DNA of 64,000 nucleotides, from NCBI RefSeq assembly GCF_946151055.1, contig NZ_CAMGYZ010000004.1, positions 62,001 through 126,000 on the forward strand, written 5' to 3'. This DNA comes from Bacillus sp. Marseille-Q3570 (lineage in GTDB: Bacteria > Bacillota > Bacilli > Bacillales > Fictibacillaceae). Below the pieces are notes generated by a model. The model searched no databases, was not told the origin of the DNA, and saw only the letters and a program-made list of their open reading frames with translations. Below are positions 26,400 through 35,875 of this stretch, one piece after another (the stretch's first letter is position 1; every line of letters starts with the position of its first letter). Both the position numbers and the translations under genes were made by a program.

Positions 26400-26660
26400 A
26401 TGCCAGTCACCGAAGCAATATCGGTGCCTGGCACTTTTTATGAATGCGGATATACCAAGGGATCTGAATCGGTGCCAGGCACCATTTCAGATCCCTTGTG
26501 CCACCTGGGTTTTATTTTGGTGCCAGGTACACTTTTGAATCCTCACAGCCCCAAGGGTTTCGCTTCGGTGCCTGGCACCATCTGAGAACCGTTGGGGCGT
26601 AAGGGGTAAATTGTCGTGCCTGGCACCGAAGTAGTTGCGGAGGCACCGAAAATGTCACCG
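26400..26660. repeat. GTGCC(A/T)GGCAC palindrome cluster R5
   Basis: Cores at about 48-bp spacing, starting with a variant and ending with the conserved GAACCGTTGGGGCG(T)AAGGG unit. The part from 26422 matches cluster R4 in the same orientation, so R4 and R5 bracket the ABC/phosphodiesterase block. It fills the 308-base gap between the phosphodiesterase and the regulator gene. Confidence 0.85.
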
Positions 26661-26682
26661 AAGTAGAACGATTGACACCCAC

Positions 26683-27984
26683 TTAGATCTCCAATTTGTA
26701 TACTTTGCGTGGTCGGCCGCGGCCGCCTTGTTCTTCGCCTTTTATGGTTGCGAGGTCCAGGCGTTCGAGTTCGGTCAGGATGCGGCGTGCGTTCCTGTCG
26801 GTGCTTTTGAGCCATTGGGCGATTTCTTTGGCGGTGACGAAATCTTTTTCATAATACCGATAATACGAGGCGATCTTCGAAATCATCGCCGGGCTGATTT
26901 TCGCGTCCTTCAGCTTCCTCTCCCAATTTTCTCCGGAGAACCGCTGCTGATAGGTCAGCTTTTCACTATGCTGATGCAACGTGACTTCTTTTTCCTCATT
27001 CACGACGACCACGGTTTGCTTTCCTTCTTCACGTGACAACTGGAGGGCATGCCGGACGTTCTGTTCCGCTTCCCATGCTGTCATCCCATATCCGACACCC
27101 AAATTCAGCGCAAGTCCAGTTTGTTTTTCAAAATCATTCACAACCTGAGACGGGTTGATTTCCCGTGCTTTCAATTCCAACTCGCCTCTCGTTGTATAGA
27201 TGAAGTACAGCGCGTCTCCCACTTCTACGAAAGAACCCTGGACTTTTTCCGAGTAATCGAGCATCAAACGTTTCAGATCAAGTATCTGTTGCTTCATTTT
27301 ATAGGAGTAGGATTGGTTGTCCTGCTGTTCTTTGGGAAGGCCCGCTTCAACCCCGACAATACCAAGAGAGGATTTCCGGTACCAATTCGCCTGCGCGTGT
27401 TCTTTTATGAACCGGAGCTCAAGTTCGATCCCCAACCGTGAAGGAATGACACGGAAACACGGAATCCCCTTCTCTTTCATCGACAAATAGACTGTTTTGA
27501 TACAAGTAAGGACCGCATCGGTTTTCCCCTTTTTATACAAAGATTCGTGGTATTCGATGACCTCGGTCGCGGGTAAAAACTCCTCACCTTGATAGAGGAA
27601 AAACTCGATATTGGAAAGGTTGAAGTCATTTTTGACACTCTCAAGTTCCGGATCTCGGATCGTATCGAGACTGACCCTTTGAATCCGATCCTCCATCGTC
27701 GTGAGTGCTTCCACGATCGAGCCCATCAAACTGGAACCATACAAATCCGGATAGCTTGTGTTTTCCTCTTCTAATAACCGATTACGAATCAGATAACGGT
27801 ATAAGGCTGGACCAGATAGAAACCAGTGGTCGATTTGCTTTTCGTTCCCTTTGATCAACTCTTCTGATTCAGAAGCGTGCGTATATGGAAAATAGGCGAT
27901 ATCAAAATCATTCATTTGTTCAGCAAATTGTTTGATCCGTTCGATCGAATCCTCAGGCCCTAAAATGCCTAACTGTATTTTCAT
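26683..27984 (-). CDS. Regulator with degenerate GGDEF-like domain and C-terminal winged helix (paralogue 1)
   Basis: A 433-residue cytoplasmic protein. I do not recognise a named family. The N-terminal ~140 residues (IQLGILGPEDSIERI start) look like a small-molecule sensor. Residues ~235-330 resemble a GGDEF-type or CdaR-like fold: GDALYFIYTTRGELELK and LGVGYGMTAWEAEQNVRHAL, but without an intact GGDEF. The C-terminal ~75 residues form a winged helix (ATAKEIAQWLKSTDRNARRI, GRGRPRKVYKLEI). It is paralogous along its length to the protein at 43349-44686. GGAGG precedes ATG 27984. It lies downstream of the AbgT/M20 genes on the same strand and may control them. Confidence 0.75.
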   Translation of the reverse strand: MKIQLGILGPEDSIERIKQFAEQMNDFDIAYFPYTHASESEELIKGNEKQIDHWFLSGPALYRYLIRNRLLEEENTSYPDLYGSSLMGSIVEALTTMEDRIQRVSLDTIRDPELESVKNDFNLSNIEFFLYQGEEFLPATEVIEYHESLYKKGKTDAVLTCIKTVYLSMKEKGIPCFRVIPSRLGIELELRFIKEHAQANWYRKSSLGIVGVEAGLPKEQQDNQSYSYKMKQQILDLKRLMLDYSEKVQGSFVEVGDALYFIYTTRGELELKAREINPSQVVNDFEKQTGLALNLGVGYGMTAWEAEQNVRHALQLSREEGKQTVVVVNEEKEVTLHQHSEKLTYQQRFSGENWERKLKDAKISPAMISKIASYYRYYEKDFVTAKEIAQWLKSTDRNARRILTELERLDLATIKGEEQGGRGRPRKVYKLEI

Positions 27985-28037
27985 AAGCGTCCTCCGTCCA
28001 ACAATTTCCTCTTCTCACTATAACAAACCTTATGATG

Positions 28038-28118
28038 GTAAAGAAAACCTGACGAGACCAAGCCTTGCAAAAGTCGAGGCATAGTTACCCTTATACTAAA
28101 TTTCCTTAAGTGTAAGAA
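28038..28118. repeat. Interspersed repeat family 2, copy B (short)
   Basis: GTAAAGAAAACCTGACGAGA, then CCAAGCCTTG, CATAGTTACCCTTATACT and TTCCTTAAGTGTAAG. It lacks the middle ATACTTTC segment of copies C and D. It lies between the regulator gene and the first M20 gene. Confidence 0.65.
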
Positions 28119-28129
28119 AAACCCCCTCA

Positions 28130-29383
28130 TCAAGAAGGGATTTTTGTCTCGTTTTTCAGGTATTGTTTTAAAATTTCTACACCCATTTCCAGGTCTTTTT
28201 CTGAAGCATGTTCATCTGGATGATGACTCAAACCATCACGGCATGGGATGAAAATCAGACCTGTCGGCCACCGGGAAGCCATGTTCATGACATCATGGCC
28301 GGCGCCACTCTCCATGACAAGACAGTCCAACCCGAGTTGTTCACCTGTCTCCTTCAACGTTTCCGCTACCTTTCCGTCAAGAAAAACGGAATGATCGTCA
28401 ACGAGCCTGCTGGTAGTGATCTTCACCTGATAAGCTTCCGCCAGTTTTTCAAGTTCCGTTTCAATCTCTTCCGCAAGCCCTCGTTTCAGTTCATCACTTA
28501 CACTTCGGATATCGACGCCAAGTTCAACCTGTCCTGGTATACTCGTCATTTTGTTCGGAAAAACATCGGCCACACTTGTGGTCGCGACAACGGGTATCTC
28601 ATTCTCTTCAGATAGCTCACCTGCACGCTCCGAAATGAATGAAATGATCGGTGCAGCTGCGACCAACGCATCCTGTCTTTTAGCCATCGGTGTCGTGCCG
28701 GTATGACTTGATTTTCCGACGATATCAACCTTTAGCCGTGTCGGACAGGCGATGGCGGTAGCGACGCCAAAGGATTTCCCCGCGTCTTCTATTCGTGTCC
28801 CTTGTTCAATGTGCAGTTCGACGAATTGACGGAGTTCCTCTTTTTTACGTTCCGTCTCAGGTAGCTGATCCCATGAAAGCCCTCGATTTTCAACAGCTTC
28901 CTTGATTGTGATGCCGTCATCATCTTCAATTTGTTCCAGCTGTTGCGGTTTCAAAAGTCCCGTCATCGCTTTACTGCCAACCGTAGAAACACCAAAGCGC
29001 GAAGACTCCTCTGAGGCGAAACAGATCACTTCAATCGGTGAATTTGGCTGAAACCCTTCTTCCTTCAATGCTTTTACCGCTGCCAGGCTGCAAAGGACAC
29101 CAGCAACGCCATCGTAACCACCACCATTTTTAACGGTATCAAGGTGGGAACCTGTCGCGACCGCTGGTTTGTTTGCGTCCATTCCGTTCCAGCGCGCAAT
29201 GCAGTTCCCGGCTTCATCACGCTTTACTTCGAGTCCGATTTCTTCTGCTTTTTTCTCAAAAACAGCGATCGACTCCCATTCCTCTTCACTATAACCGAGG
29301 CGGCTGAAGCCTTCTTCCTGCTCCATATCATCTGTCAGATTCAATTGTTTCAACGTCTTTATCAACCATGATTCGTCAGCCAT
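28130..29383 (-). CDS. M20-family amidase/hydantoinase-type hydrolase (allantoate or N-carbamoyl-amino-acid amidohydrolase group)
   Basis: A 417-residue metal hydrolase. Metal-binding motifs: GSHLDTVKNGGGYDGVAGVL near 79-98 (His and Asp ligands), ASEESSRFG near 127 with catalytic Glu, ELHIEQG near 192, and a final His in GAGHDVMNMA near 362. The dimerisation domain has SSHTGTTPMAKRQDAL near 216. This group cleaves carbamoyl or amidine groups from amino-acid-like substrates. It ends a four-gene operon (AbgT, two M20 amidohydrolases, this) with gaps of 3 bases or overlaps. The exact substrate is unknown. Confidence 0.88.
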   Translation of the reverse strand: MADESWLIKTLKQLNLTDDMEQEEGFSRLGYSEEEWESIAVFEKKAEEIGLEVKRDEAGNCIARWNGMDANKPAVATGSHLDTVKNGGGYDGVAGVLCSLAAVKALKEEGFQPNSPIEVICFASEESSRFGVSTVGSKAMTGLLKPQQLEQIEDDDGITIKEAVENRGLSWDQLPETERKKEELRQFVELHIEQGTRIEDAGKSFGVATAIACPTRLKVDIVGKSSHTGTTPMAKRQDALVAAAPIISFISERAGELSEENEIPVVATTSVADVFPNKMTSIPGQVELGVDIRSVSDELKRGLAEEIETELEKLAEAYQVKITTSRLVDDHSVFLDGKVAETLKETGEQLGLDCLVMESGAGHDVMNMASRWPTGLIFIPCRDGLSHHPDEHASEKDLEMGVEILKQYLKNETKIPS

Positions 29384-29386
29384 TCC

Positions 29387-30694
29387 CTACACCTCTTCTT
29401 GTTGTAAATGGACGATGGTTCTTGCCAGCGTATCGACCGCTACAGCAAGAACGTCCTCTTGATAGTCGAATTCCGAATGATGGTGTCCATTTGCAAGTGG
29501 TGTGCCAAATAAAAGGAACGTTGCTTTTCCTCCTCTTTGTTGCACCCGCTCCATCATATATGCTACGTCTTCTGATGCACCGATCACATCTCGATCAAGG
29601 ACCGATTCGATCAACGGACTCTCTTCCCCCACATGCTGGATGATCGGAATGAACGACTCGTCACTCGTCGCATCGATTCCTTCACCGACTATCTTGATTT
29701 CTGCCTCGACGTTATACATCGCAGCGCTTGCTTCAATGATCCGCCTCGCTTCAGTTATCATATATTCGTTCAGTTCGGTTGTTTCTCCACGTGTTTCAAG
29801 CTGGATTTCAGCGTGATCAGGAATAATGTTCCGGCCAGTACCGGCATTCAGTGTGCCGACATTGATCCGCGTCTTTCCATCTCCGTGTCTCGCAATCCCG
29901 TGCAAGTTGAGAGCAGCGGACGAAGCTGCAAGCAGGGCATTCCGGCCTTTTTCCGGCTCTTTTCCCGCGTGCGCAGAAAGACCCGTGAATGTGACATCAC
30001 ATTTGGTCGTTGCTAAAAATCCGCTGGTGGTTGCAGCGATCTGGCCGATATATCGCTTCATATGGATACCGATATGCCCGGATAAAAAGTAGTCCGCATC
30101 ATCAAGCCAGCCCTTTTCCACCATCGCTTTCGCCCCTCTGGAGCCTTCTTCAGCCGGCTGGAAAAGAAGCGTGAAACGGCCGCTAAGGTTTTCGGCATTC
30201 AATTTTAAAAAGGAAGCGACACCGAGGCCGATCGTCGTATGTCCGTCATGGCCACAAGCATGCATTTGTCCGTCTCTCTTTGAGCGATATCCTACGTGGG
30301 CAGGCTGATGCTGCTGGCTCTCAGACTCGTTGATCGGCAAGGCATCGATGTCGTATCGCATGGCGATATGCGGTCCCTTTTTCCCCGTATCGAACGTAGC
30401 AACGACTCCTGTGTGACCGCCTTTCATTTTTTCCAAAAAAGCCTCAGGAACGCCTTCAGCCAGTGCCCGCTCCTCTTCCTCTCGCAAGACTTCATCAGAA
30501 GGAACACCCATCCGTACTTCGCTTACGAGTGCGTCTTTTCCGAGATACGTCGTGAAACCGAGTCCGGATAGGATTTCATGGATCCGGTAGGTCGTGACGT
30601 ACTCTGTCCACCCCACTTCTGGGTATTGATGAAATTGACGCCGCCACGAGCTCAAACGATCTTTGTTTTGCTCTACGAATGCTTCGATATTCAT
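29387..30694 (-). CDS. abgA: p-Aminobenzoyl-glutamate hydrolase subunit A-like M20 protein
   Basis: A 435-residue M20D-family hydrolase resembling AbgA along its length, including the long insertion before the first metal motif (RMGVPSDEVLREEEERALAEG), MHACGHDGHTTIGLG near 152, FQPAEEGSRGAKAM near 185, GHIGIHMK near 212 and FGTPLANGHHHSEFDY at the C-terminus. AbgA with AbgB splits p-aminobenzoyl-glutamate into p-aminobenzoate and glutamate. It overlaps the upstream M20 gene by 4 bases and lies two genes after an AbgT-type carrier. A true AbgB is not evident; the 397-residue neighbour may be its partner or act alone. Confidence 0.85.
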   Translation of the reverse strand: MNIEAFVEQNKDRLSSWRRQFHQYPEVGWTEYVTTYRIHEILSGLGFTTYLGKDALVSEVRMGVPSDEVLREEEERALAEGVPEAFLEKMKGGHTGVVATFDTGKKGPHIAMRYDIDALPINESESQQHQPAHVGYRSKRDGQMHACGHDGHTTIGLGVASFLKLNAENLSGRFTLLFQPAEEGSRGAKAMVEKGWLDDADYFLSGHIGIHMKRYIGQIAATTSGFLATTKCDVTFTGLSAHAGKEPEKGRNALLAASSAALNLHGIARHGDGKTRINVGTLNAGTGRNIIPDHAEIQLETRGETTELNEYMITEARRIIEASAAMYNVEAEIKIVGEGIDATSDESFIPIIQHVGEESPLIESVLDRDVIGASEDVAYMMERVQQRGGKATFLLFGTPLANGHHHSEFDYQEDVLAVAVDTLARTIVHLQQEEV

Positions 30695-31884
30695 AAGCGT
30701 CTCTCCAATTTTTCCAACGTATCGGCGGCAACCTGTGCCATCAATTCGACTCCGCCTGCAAGTGCATCTTCGTCAATTTCAAAGGACGGATCGTGAAGCG
30801 GCTTCGGCTGGCCATTTTTCGGTTTCGTTCCTAACCAGAAGAATGCGCCTGGATATTTTAAAAGGAAACGGCTGAAATCTTCTCCGCCAAGAGAAGGATT
30901 GAGCACTGGCGTCGCCTCTTCACCGAACAAGGTTTGCGCGGTGGCACGGACGTGTTGCGCCCATTCCGGTGTATTGATCGTTGCAGGATACCCTTTGGTG
31001 AATTCGACTTCAGCAGTTCCACCCATCGCTTCTGTTGTTCCTTCAACGATCTTGTAAAAGCGATCCTTGATCCTCTCACGGGTGTCTTTGTCCAGTGTGC
31101 GGACCGTGCCATCTACCAGGACTTCGTCTGCGATGACGTTGTAACGATAACCGCCTTCGATTTTTCCGATGGTCAAAACAGCAGCTGATAACGGGTCGAC
31201 GTTCCGGCTTACGATCGTTTGCAGTTGATTGATGACCGTAGTCGCTATCGTGATCGCGTCGTTCGTCTGATGAGGCATGCTCGCATGACCTCCAGTGCCT
31301 TTGATCGTGAATTTGATACGATCGGACGCACCCATCATCGCCCCATCCCGGATTCCGAACTGTCCTTTTGGAAGGTCCGGCCAAACATGCTGGCCGAAAA
31401 TGACATCGGGTGTGTATTCATCAAAAACACCATCATCCATCATCGGCTGCGCGCCTCCATCAGGAGCATTCTCTTCGGCAGGTTGGAAGACTAGCAGGAT
31501 GGTCCCTTTGATCTGTTCTTTTTGCGAGTTTAAAAGTTTTCCAGCACCGAGGAGCATCGCCGTATGTGCATCGTGTCCACAGGCGTGCATGACTCCTTCT
31601 TTTTTAGAGGCGAACGGTTCGTCGGTCCTTTCTTTGATCGGAAGGGCGTCGATATCCGCACGGAGCGCGACGACTCCACCAGGCTGGTCACCTTTTATGA
31701 TGCCGAGCACACCGGTTTTCGCATACCCTTTTTTAAAAGGAATCTCGTATTCTTCGAGCTTTTGTTGAATGATTTGAGAGGTTTCGAATTCCTCTTCACT
31801 CAGTTCAGGATTTTCGTGAAGGTGACGTCTGATCGCTATGATTTCTTTTTCGATCTGCTCACCTTGTCCTTTAAAATCTAGCAT
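30691..31884 (-). CDS. M20-family amidohydrolase (IAA-amino-acid hydrolase/HipO type)
   Basis: A 397-residue cytoplasmic enzyme of the M20D group. Motifs: LRADIDALPIKE near 74, MHACGHDAHTAMLLGAG near 99, FQPAEENAPDGGAQPMM near 133, GQHVWPDLPKGQ near 163, GGHASMPHQTNDAI near 196 for the dimerisation lid, and SLGGEDFSRFL near 343. Such enzymes remove acyl groups from N-acyl amino acids or related amides. The start follows the AbgT gene by 25 bases, and the gene overlaps the AbgA-like gene by 4. A GGGGGTTT upstream sequence provides the ribosome site. Confidence 0.9.
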   Translation of the reverse strand: MLDFKGQGEQIEKEIIAIRRHLHENPELSEEEFETSQIIQQKLEEYEIPFKKGYAKTGVLGIIKGDQPGGVVALRADIDALPIKERTDEPFASKKEGVMHACGHDAHTAMLLGAGKLLNSQKEQIKGTILLVFQPAEENAPDGGAQPMMDDGVFDEYTPDVIFGQHVWPDLPKGQFGIRDGAMMGASDRIKFTIKGTGGHASMPHQTNDAITIATTVINQLQTIVSRNVDPLSAAVLTIGKIEGGYRYNVIADEVLVDGTVRTLDKDTRERIKDRFYKIVEGTTEAMGGTAEVEFTKGYPATINTPEWAQHVRATAQTLFGEEATPVLNPSLGGEDFSRFLLKYPGAFFWLGTKPKNGQPKPLHDPSFEIDEDALAGGVELMAQVAADTLEKLERRL

Positions 31885-31909
31885 TTCGTAAAACCCCCAT
31901 GTTGATTAT

Positions 31910-33457
31910 CTATGATTTCATGAAGACGCCAGGTCCGATCGGCAAGCCAAGTAGGTTCCAGATCACGAACAAGATCGTCCAGATGGTCAGGAAAATGACC
32001 GTATATGGCAACATGACGGAAAACAGTGTTCCGAAACCTGCCTTCTTGTCATATTCTTTCATGAACGCCAGGATCATCGGTACATATGGGTTCAATGGCG
32101 TGATGATGTTCGTAGATGAGTCTGCGATACGGAAAGCCATTTGTGTGAACGCAGGATTATAATCCAGCAGTGCAAACATCGGAATGAACACGGGTGCCAT
32201 CAAAGCCCATTGAGCTGAACCACTGAAAATCAATAGGTTCAAGACAGCAGCAAGTAGAATGAATCCGACGATGACCGGCAATCCTGTCATGTTGATGCTT
32301 TGTAAAAATTCCGCTCCAGAAACAGCAATCCATACACCGATGTTCGTCCAGTCGAAGTAAGCGATGAATTGTGCCGCAGCAAAGATCAGGATGATGAATC
32401 CAGACATGTCTTTCATCGCCTCACCCATGAATTTCGGTGCATCTGATGTCTCTTTGATTTTTCCGATTGTCTTTCCGTACGCGACGGATACGACAATAAA
32501 GAAGAACAGGATGATCGGGACGATTCCATCTAAGAATGGTGATGGGATCAAGCCACCATCTTCATTTCGTAGAGCTGAGTTTGGTAAAAAGAGCGTCAGA
32601 GCAAGAAGAACTGCATAGATGAGTGCGGCAATCCCAGCATTACGTAGACCACGTGACTCGACCGGTTTTATTTCTTCGAGTTCTTTATCGTCGTTTGTTC
32701 CTTCATATTTTCCGAGTTTCGGCTCAACGATTTTTTCCGTAATCCATGTACCGACCGTCATGAGCATGACGACAGAGAAAATCATGAAGAAATAGTTATC
32801 TACTGGTGTTACGGTTATTCCGTCTCCAATATTTTTGGCGACCTCAGTAGATATTCCCGAAAGAAGCGCATCAGTACCAGTGATGAGGAAGTTGGCGGTA
32901 AAACCAGCCCCGACCCCTGCGAACCCAGCAGCAAGTCCAGCGATCGGATGTCGACCGAGTGTCAGGAAGACCATCGCTGCGATCGGCGGTACGATGATGA
33001 ACGCAGCATCAGAAGCCAAGTTTCCTAAAATACCTGTAAGCACGACTGCGTAAGTGACGAGCTTAGGCGGTGCATTGATGATCGTCTTTTTCATGAACGT
33101 TTGGATCAGACCGACTTTCTGGGCAAGCCCGATCCCGAGCATCATACCAAGCACGAGGCCGAGTGGTTTGAATTCCACAAAATTCGTCAGCATGGAGGTG
33201 AGGATGTATTTCAGCCCTTCACCTGAGATTAAACTCTTGATTGCGACCTCTTCGCCTGTTCCAGGATGATCGACAGTCACATTGAACATGCTGATGACAG
33301 CGGACAAGACGATGATTCCTAATGCCAGATACACGAAAAGCATGAAAGGATGCGGAAGTTTATTCCCGAGTACTTCCACCCGATCAAGGAATCTGAGCAT
33401 GAACCCTTTGTCAGCGGTTTCACTATTGTTTGAAGTGTTTCGATTAATCGACGGCAA
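31910..33457 (-). CDS. abgT: AbgT-family transporter
   Basis: A 515-residue integral membrane protein with about 12-13 helices. The family stretches FLDRVEVLGNKLPHPFMLF near 24, GNLASDAAFIIVPPIAA near 146, GAGFTANFLITGTDALLSGIS near 185, GSAQWALMAPVFIPMFALLDY near 415 and ADSSTNIITPLNPYVP near 445 are clear. It begins at TTG 33457, after GAGGAGG. AbgT members import p-aminobenzoyl-glutamate or export sulfonamides. Two hydrolases of the M20D group directly follow, so uptake and cleavage of an aryl- or acyl-amino acid is likely. It heads the operon; the 185 bases upstream hold no clear sigma-A promoter. Confidence 0.92.
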   Translation of the reverse strand: MPSINRNTSNNSETADKGFMLRFLDRVEVLGNKLPHPFMLFVYLALGIIVLSAVISMFNVTVDHPGTGEEVAIKSLISGEGLKYILTSMLTNFVEFKPLGLVLGMMLGIGLAQKVGLIQTFMKKTIINAPPKLVTYAVVLTGILGNLASDAAFIIVPPIAAMVFLTLGRHPIAGLAAGFAGVGAGFTANFLITGTDALLSGISTEVAKNIGDGITVTPVDNYFFMIFSVVMLMTVGTWITEKIVEPKLGKYEGTNDDKELEEIKPVESRGLRNAGIAALIYAVLLALTLFLPNSALRNEDGGLIPSPFLDGIVPIILFFFIVVSVAYGKTIGKIKETSDAPKFMGEAMKDMSGFIILIFAAAQFIAYFDWTNIGVWIAVSGAEFLQSINMTGLPVIVGFILLAAVLNLLIFSGSAQWALMAPVFIPMFALLDYNPAFTQMAFRIADSSTNIITPLNPYVPMILAFMKEYDKKAGFGTLFSVMLPYTVIFLTIWTILFVIWNLLGLPIGPGVFMKS

Positions 33458-33641
33458 TTTTATTCCTCCTCATTAGGTTCGGACCTTATCCAAATTGTAA
33501 TGGAAATAATTCCGGACAATTACGGATAATGTCCTTTTTTATTCCGTTAATAAGAGCATATCGCACATCTAACATAATTTCTAGTGAATTCAGAAAATTC
33601 TTAGATGGAAATAAACGGATGGAGGAGAAATTAGGTTTTTC

Positions 33642-33847
33642 GGTGCCAGGTACATTTTGAAACCTCAACTGCGCCAAGGGTTTCGTTTTTGTACCTGGCA
33701 CCATTTCAAAACTCTTGGTACGAAAGGGATCATGATCGGTGCCAGGCACCAAATGAAACCCGTTGAGCCGTAAGGGATCCGTTTTGGTGCCTGGCACCTT
33801 TTGAGAACCGTTGGGGCACAAGGGCTGAATTGTTGTGCCTGGTACAC
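33642..33847. repeat. GTGCC(A/T)GGCAC palindrome cluster R6
   Basis: Five cores, spacing about 47-50 bp, with the unit CCGTTGAGCCGTAAGGGATC shared with R7 and the conserved end unit. It separates the AbgT operon from the Dpp operon. Its end lies 16 bases from the stop of the last Dpp gene. Confidence 0.85.
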
Positions 33848-33863
33848 TTCAGTTCGATAGACT

Positions 33864-34868
33864 TCAGTTCTTTACGCCTAGCGGGTAGTGGCAGGCGGCG
33901 TGGTGGCCGGGTTTGTATTCTACTAAACCAGGTTCTTCTTTGATGCAGCGTTCCTGGGCATAGGGACAGCGTGTATGAAAGCGGCATCCAGATGGCGGAT
34001 TCGATGGATTCGGGAGGTCGCCTTCCAACGGCTTATGGTTCCTCCGTTTCGTCGGGTCCGCTACCGGAATTGCAGACAGCAACGCTTCTGTATATGGGTG
34101 CGTCGGACTTTCGAACAAGCTGTCCCGCCCTGCGATTTCAACGACCTTCCCTAAATACATCACGGCGATGCGATCACTGATATGACGAACGGCTGGCAGC
34201 CCATGGGCGATGAAGACATAAGTCAGGTTGAATTCCCTTTGCAGCTTCTTCAGCAAGTTCAAGATTTGCGCTTGAATGGATACATCCAATGCCGAAACAG
34301 GTTCATCACAAATCAGCACTTTCGGATTCAAAGCTAAAGCACGAGCGATCCCTATCCTTTGTCGTTGCCCACCACTGAATTCATGCGGATGCCGCTTGAG
34401 ATGATGCTCATCCAAGCCGACAACCCGAAGTAACCTGACCACTTCTTCACGTAACGCTTTTCCCTTTTTCAACCCGTGTATTTTCAAAGGTTCTCCGACT
34501 AGTTGTTCAATCGTCATCCTCGGGTTCAACGAGGAATACGGATCTTGAAAAATCACTTGTAGGTCCCGCCGCATCGACCGGAGTTCCTCTTTAGAGAGTG
34601 TCGTTAAATCTTTTCCTTCAAAATTGACGGATCCTTCTGAGGGGGCCAACAACCCTAACAGCATTTGTCCGGTCGTTGATTTCCCGCAGCCGGATTCCCC
34701 GACAATTCCAAGCGTCTCTCCTTCGTAAATCTCAAGATCAACGCCATCAACAGCCCTGACTGTGCCGACAGTCTGGTTGAACAAGCCTTTCGTAATCGGG
34801 AAGTGCTTTTTCAATCCTTTGACCTGGATCAACGGCTGCCGATCATCCGCCATAGTTGTGCTCATCAT
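33864..34868 (-). CDS. Oligopeptide/dipeptide ABC transporter ATPase, DppF/OppF type
   Basis: A 334-residue ATPase: Walker [10 protein letters not shown] near 57, signature [15 protein letters not shown] near 162, Walker [13 protein letters not shown] near 180. The C-terminal oligo_HPY domain has the cysteine pattern [14 protein letters not shown] near 300, also known as a possible iron-sulphur site in such proteins. The start overlaps the DppD-type gene by 4 bases; the second Met (MADDRQ) could also serve. It closes a five-gene peptide importer and is followed within 20 bases by repeat cluster R6. Confidence 0.92.
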   Translation of the reverse strand: MMSTTMADDRQPLIQVKGLKKHFPITKGLFNQTVGTVRAVDGVDLEIYEGETLGIVGESGCGKSTTGQMLLGLLAPSEGSVNFEGKDLTTLSKEELRSMRRDLQVIFQDPYSSLNPRMTIEQLVGEPLKIHGLKKGKALREEVVRLLRVVGLDEHHLKRHPHEFSGGQRQRIGIARALALNPKVLICDEPVSALDVSIQAQILNLLKKLQREFNLTYVFIAHGLPAVRHISDRIAVMYLGKVVEIAGRDSLFESPTHPYTEALLSAIPVADPTKRRNHKPLEGDLPNPSNPPSGCRFHTRCPYAQERCIKEEPGLVEYKPGHHAACHYPLGVKN

Positions 34869-35854
34869 GCGACCCCTCCCTTCTCCACATCATAGAAGCA
34901 GCGTTTTTTATGATGAGAATCGTATTGTTCCAATTCCGGATGTTCATTCCGGCATTTATCGGTTGCAAATGGGCAACGTGGATGAAACTTGCATCCTTCC
35001 GGCATATCAGCTGGATTTGGCACGCTTCCTTCAATGGTCCCTAGTTCATCCACCACATGTTCTGCTTTCGGAACTGAACTCAACAAACCTAATGTATACG
35101 GATGCTTCGGATTCTCGAACAACTCTATTACAGGTGCTTCCTCAACCACTTCTCCCGCGTACATCACCACGACCCGATCAGCAACTTCGGCTACCACACC
35201 AAGGTCATGCGTAATCAAAATGACTCCCGTATCGAAGTCTGTTTTCAATTGCTTGATCAACTCTAAAATCTGCGCTTGAATGGTGACATCAAGGGCTGTC
35301 GTAGGTTCATCTGCAATCAAGAGCTTCGGGTTGCATGCAAGAGCCATCGCGATCATCACACGCTGACGCATTCCACCAGAAAGCTGATGAGGAAAACGAC
35401 GTACAACCGTTTCCGAGTCTGGAATCCCGACCCGATCAAGCATCTCGACCGCTTTCATCAAGGCTTTCTTTTTATCAAGCCGCTGATGCAGGCGGATTGT
35501 TTCGCTGATCTGGTTGCCGATTGTAAAAACTGGATTCAATGAGGTCATCGGCTCTTGAAAAATCATTGAAATCTCATTCCCACGCAGCTTTCTCAACTGT
35601 TTTTTCTTGATTGTCCGCAAATCTGTTCCGTCAAAATCGATTTTCCCATGGTGGATTTCACCTGGAGACGGGATCAAGCCGAGAATCGATAACGAGGTGA
35701 TGCTTTTCCCACAGCCTGATTCGCCTACGATGGCAACCGTTTCGCCTTTCTCCACATTAAATGTGACGCCATTTACAGAAGGGATAATTCCGTCTTCTGT
35801 TTTAAAACGAACCTTTAGATCTTCAACACTCAACAATGAAGTCGACACGATCAT
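34865..35854 (-). CDS. Oligopeptide/dipeptide ABC transporter ATPase, DppD/OppD type
   Basis: A 329-residue ATPase: Walker [10 protein letters not shown] near 42, signature [15 protein letters not shown] near 154, Walker [13 protein letters not shown] near 172 and the [13 protein letters not shown] stretch. Its C-terminal oligo_HPY part has [14 protein letters not shown] near 297. It pairs with the DppF-type ATPase to energise the importer encoded at 35876-39346. It follows the DppC-type permease by 21 bases. Confidence 0.93.
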   Translation of the reverse strand: MIVSTSLLSVEDLKVRFKTEDGIIPSVNGVTFNVEKGETVAIVGESGCGKSITSLSILGLIPSPGEIHHGKIDFDGTDLRTIKKKQLRKLRGNEISMIFQEPMTSLNPVFTIGNQISETIRLHQRLDKKKALMKAVEMLDRVGIPDSETVVRRFPHQLSGGMRQRVMIAMALACNPKLLIADEPTTALDVTIQAQILELIKQLKTDFDTGVILITHDLGVVAEVADRVVVMYAGEVVEEAPVIELFENPKHPYTLGLLSSVPKAEHVVDELGTIEGSVPNPADMPEGCKFHPRCPFATDKCRNEHPELEQYDSHHKKRCFYDVEKGGVA

Positions 35855-35875
35855 CCCTCACTTTTCTACCTGTAT

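Noticed and set aside
28112-28140. Hairpin CCCT...AGGG with T-run at the end of the M20 gene at 28130
   Set aside because: The stem is only 4-5 bp. A terminator here is possible but not supported strongly enough to list.
33481-33540. Dyad-like TCCGGACAATTACGGATAAT before abgT as an operator
   Set aside because: The two halves match poorly, and no second copy was found near the other M20 promoters.
33486-33821. Minus-strand frame of about 110 codons with repeated VPGT
   Set aside because: It lies in repeat cluster R6. VPGT comes from translating the GTGCCAGGCAC core. Similar frames occur at 6028, 7736, 44729, 48747 and 56429, none with a ribosome site or homology I recognise.
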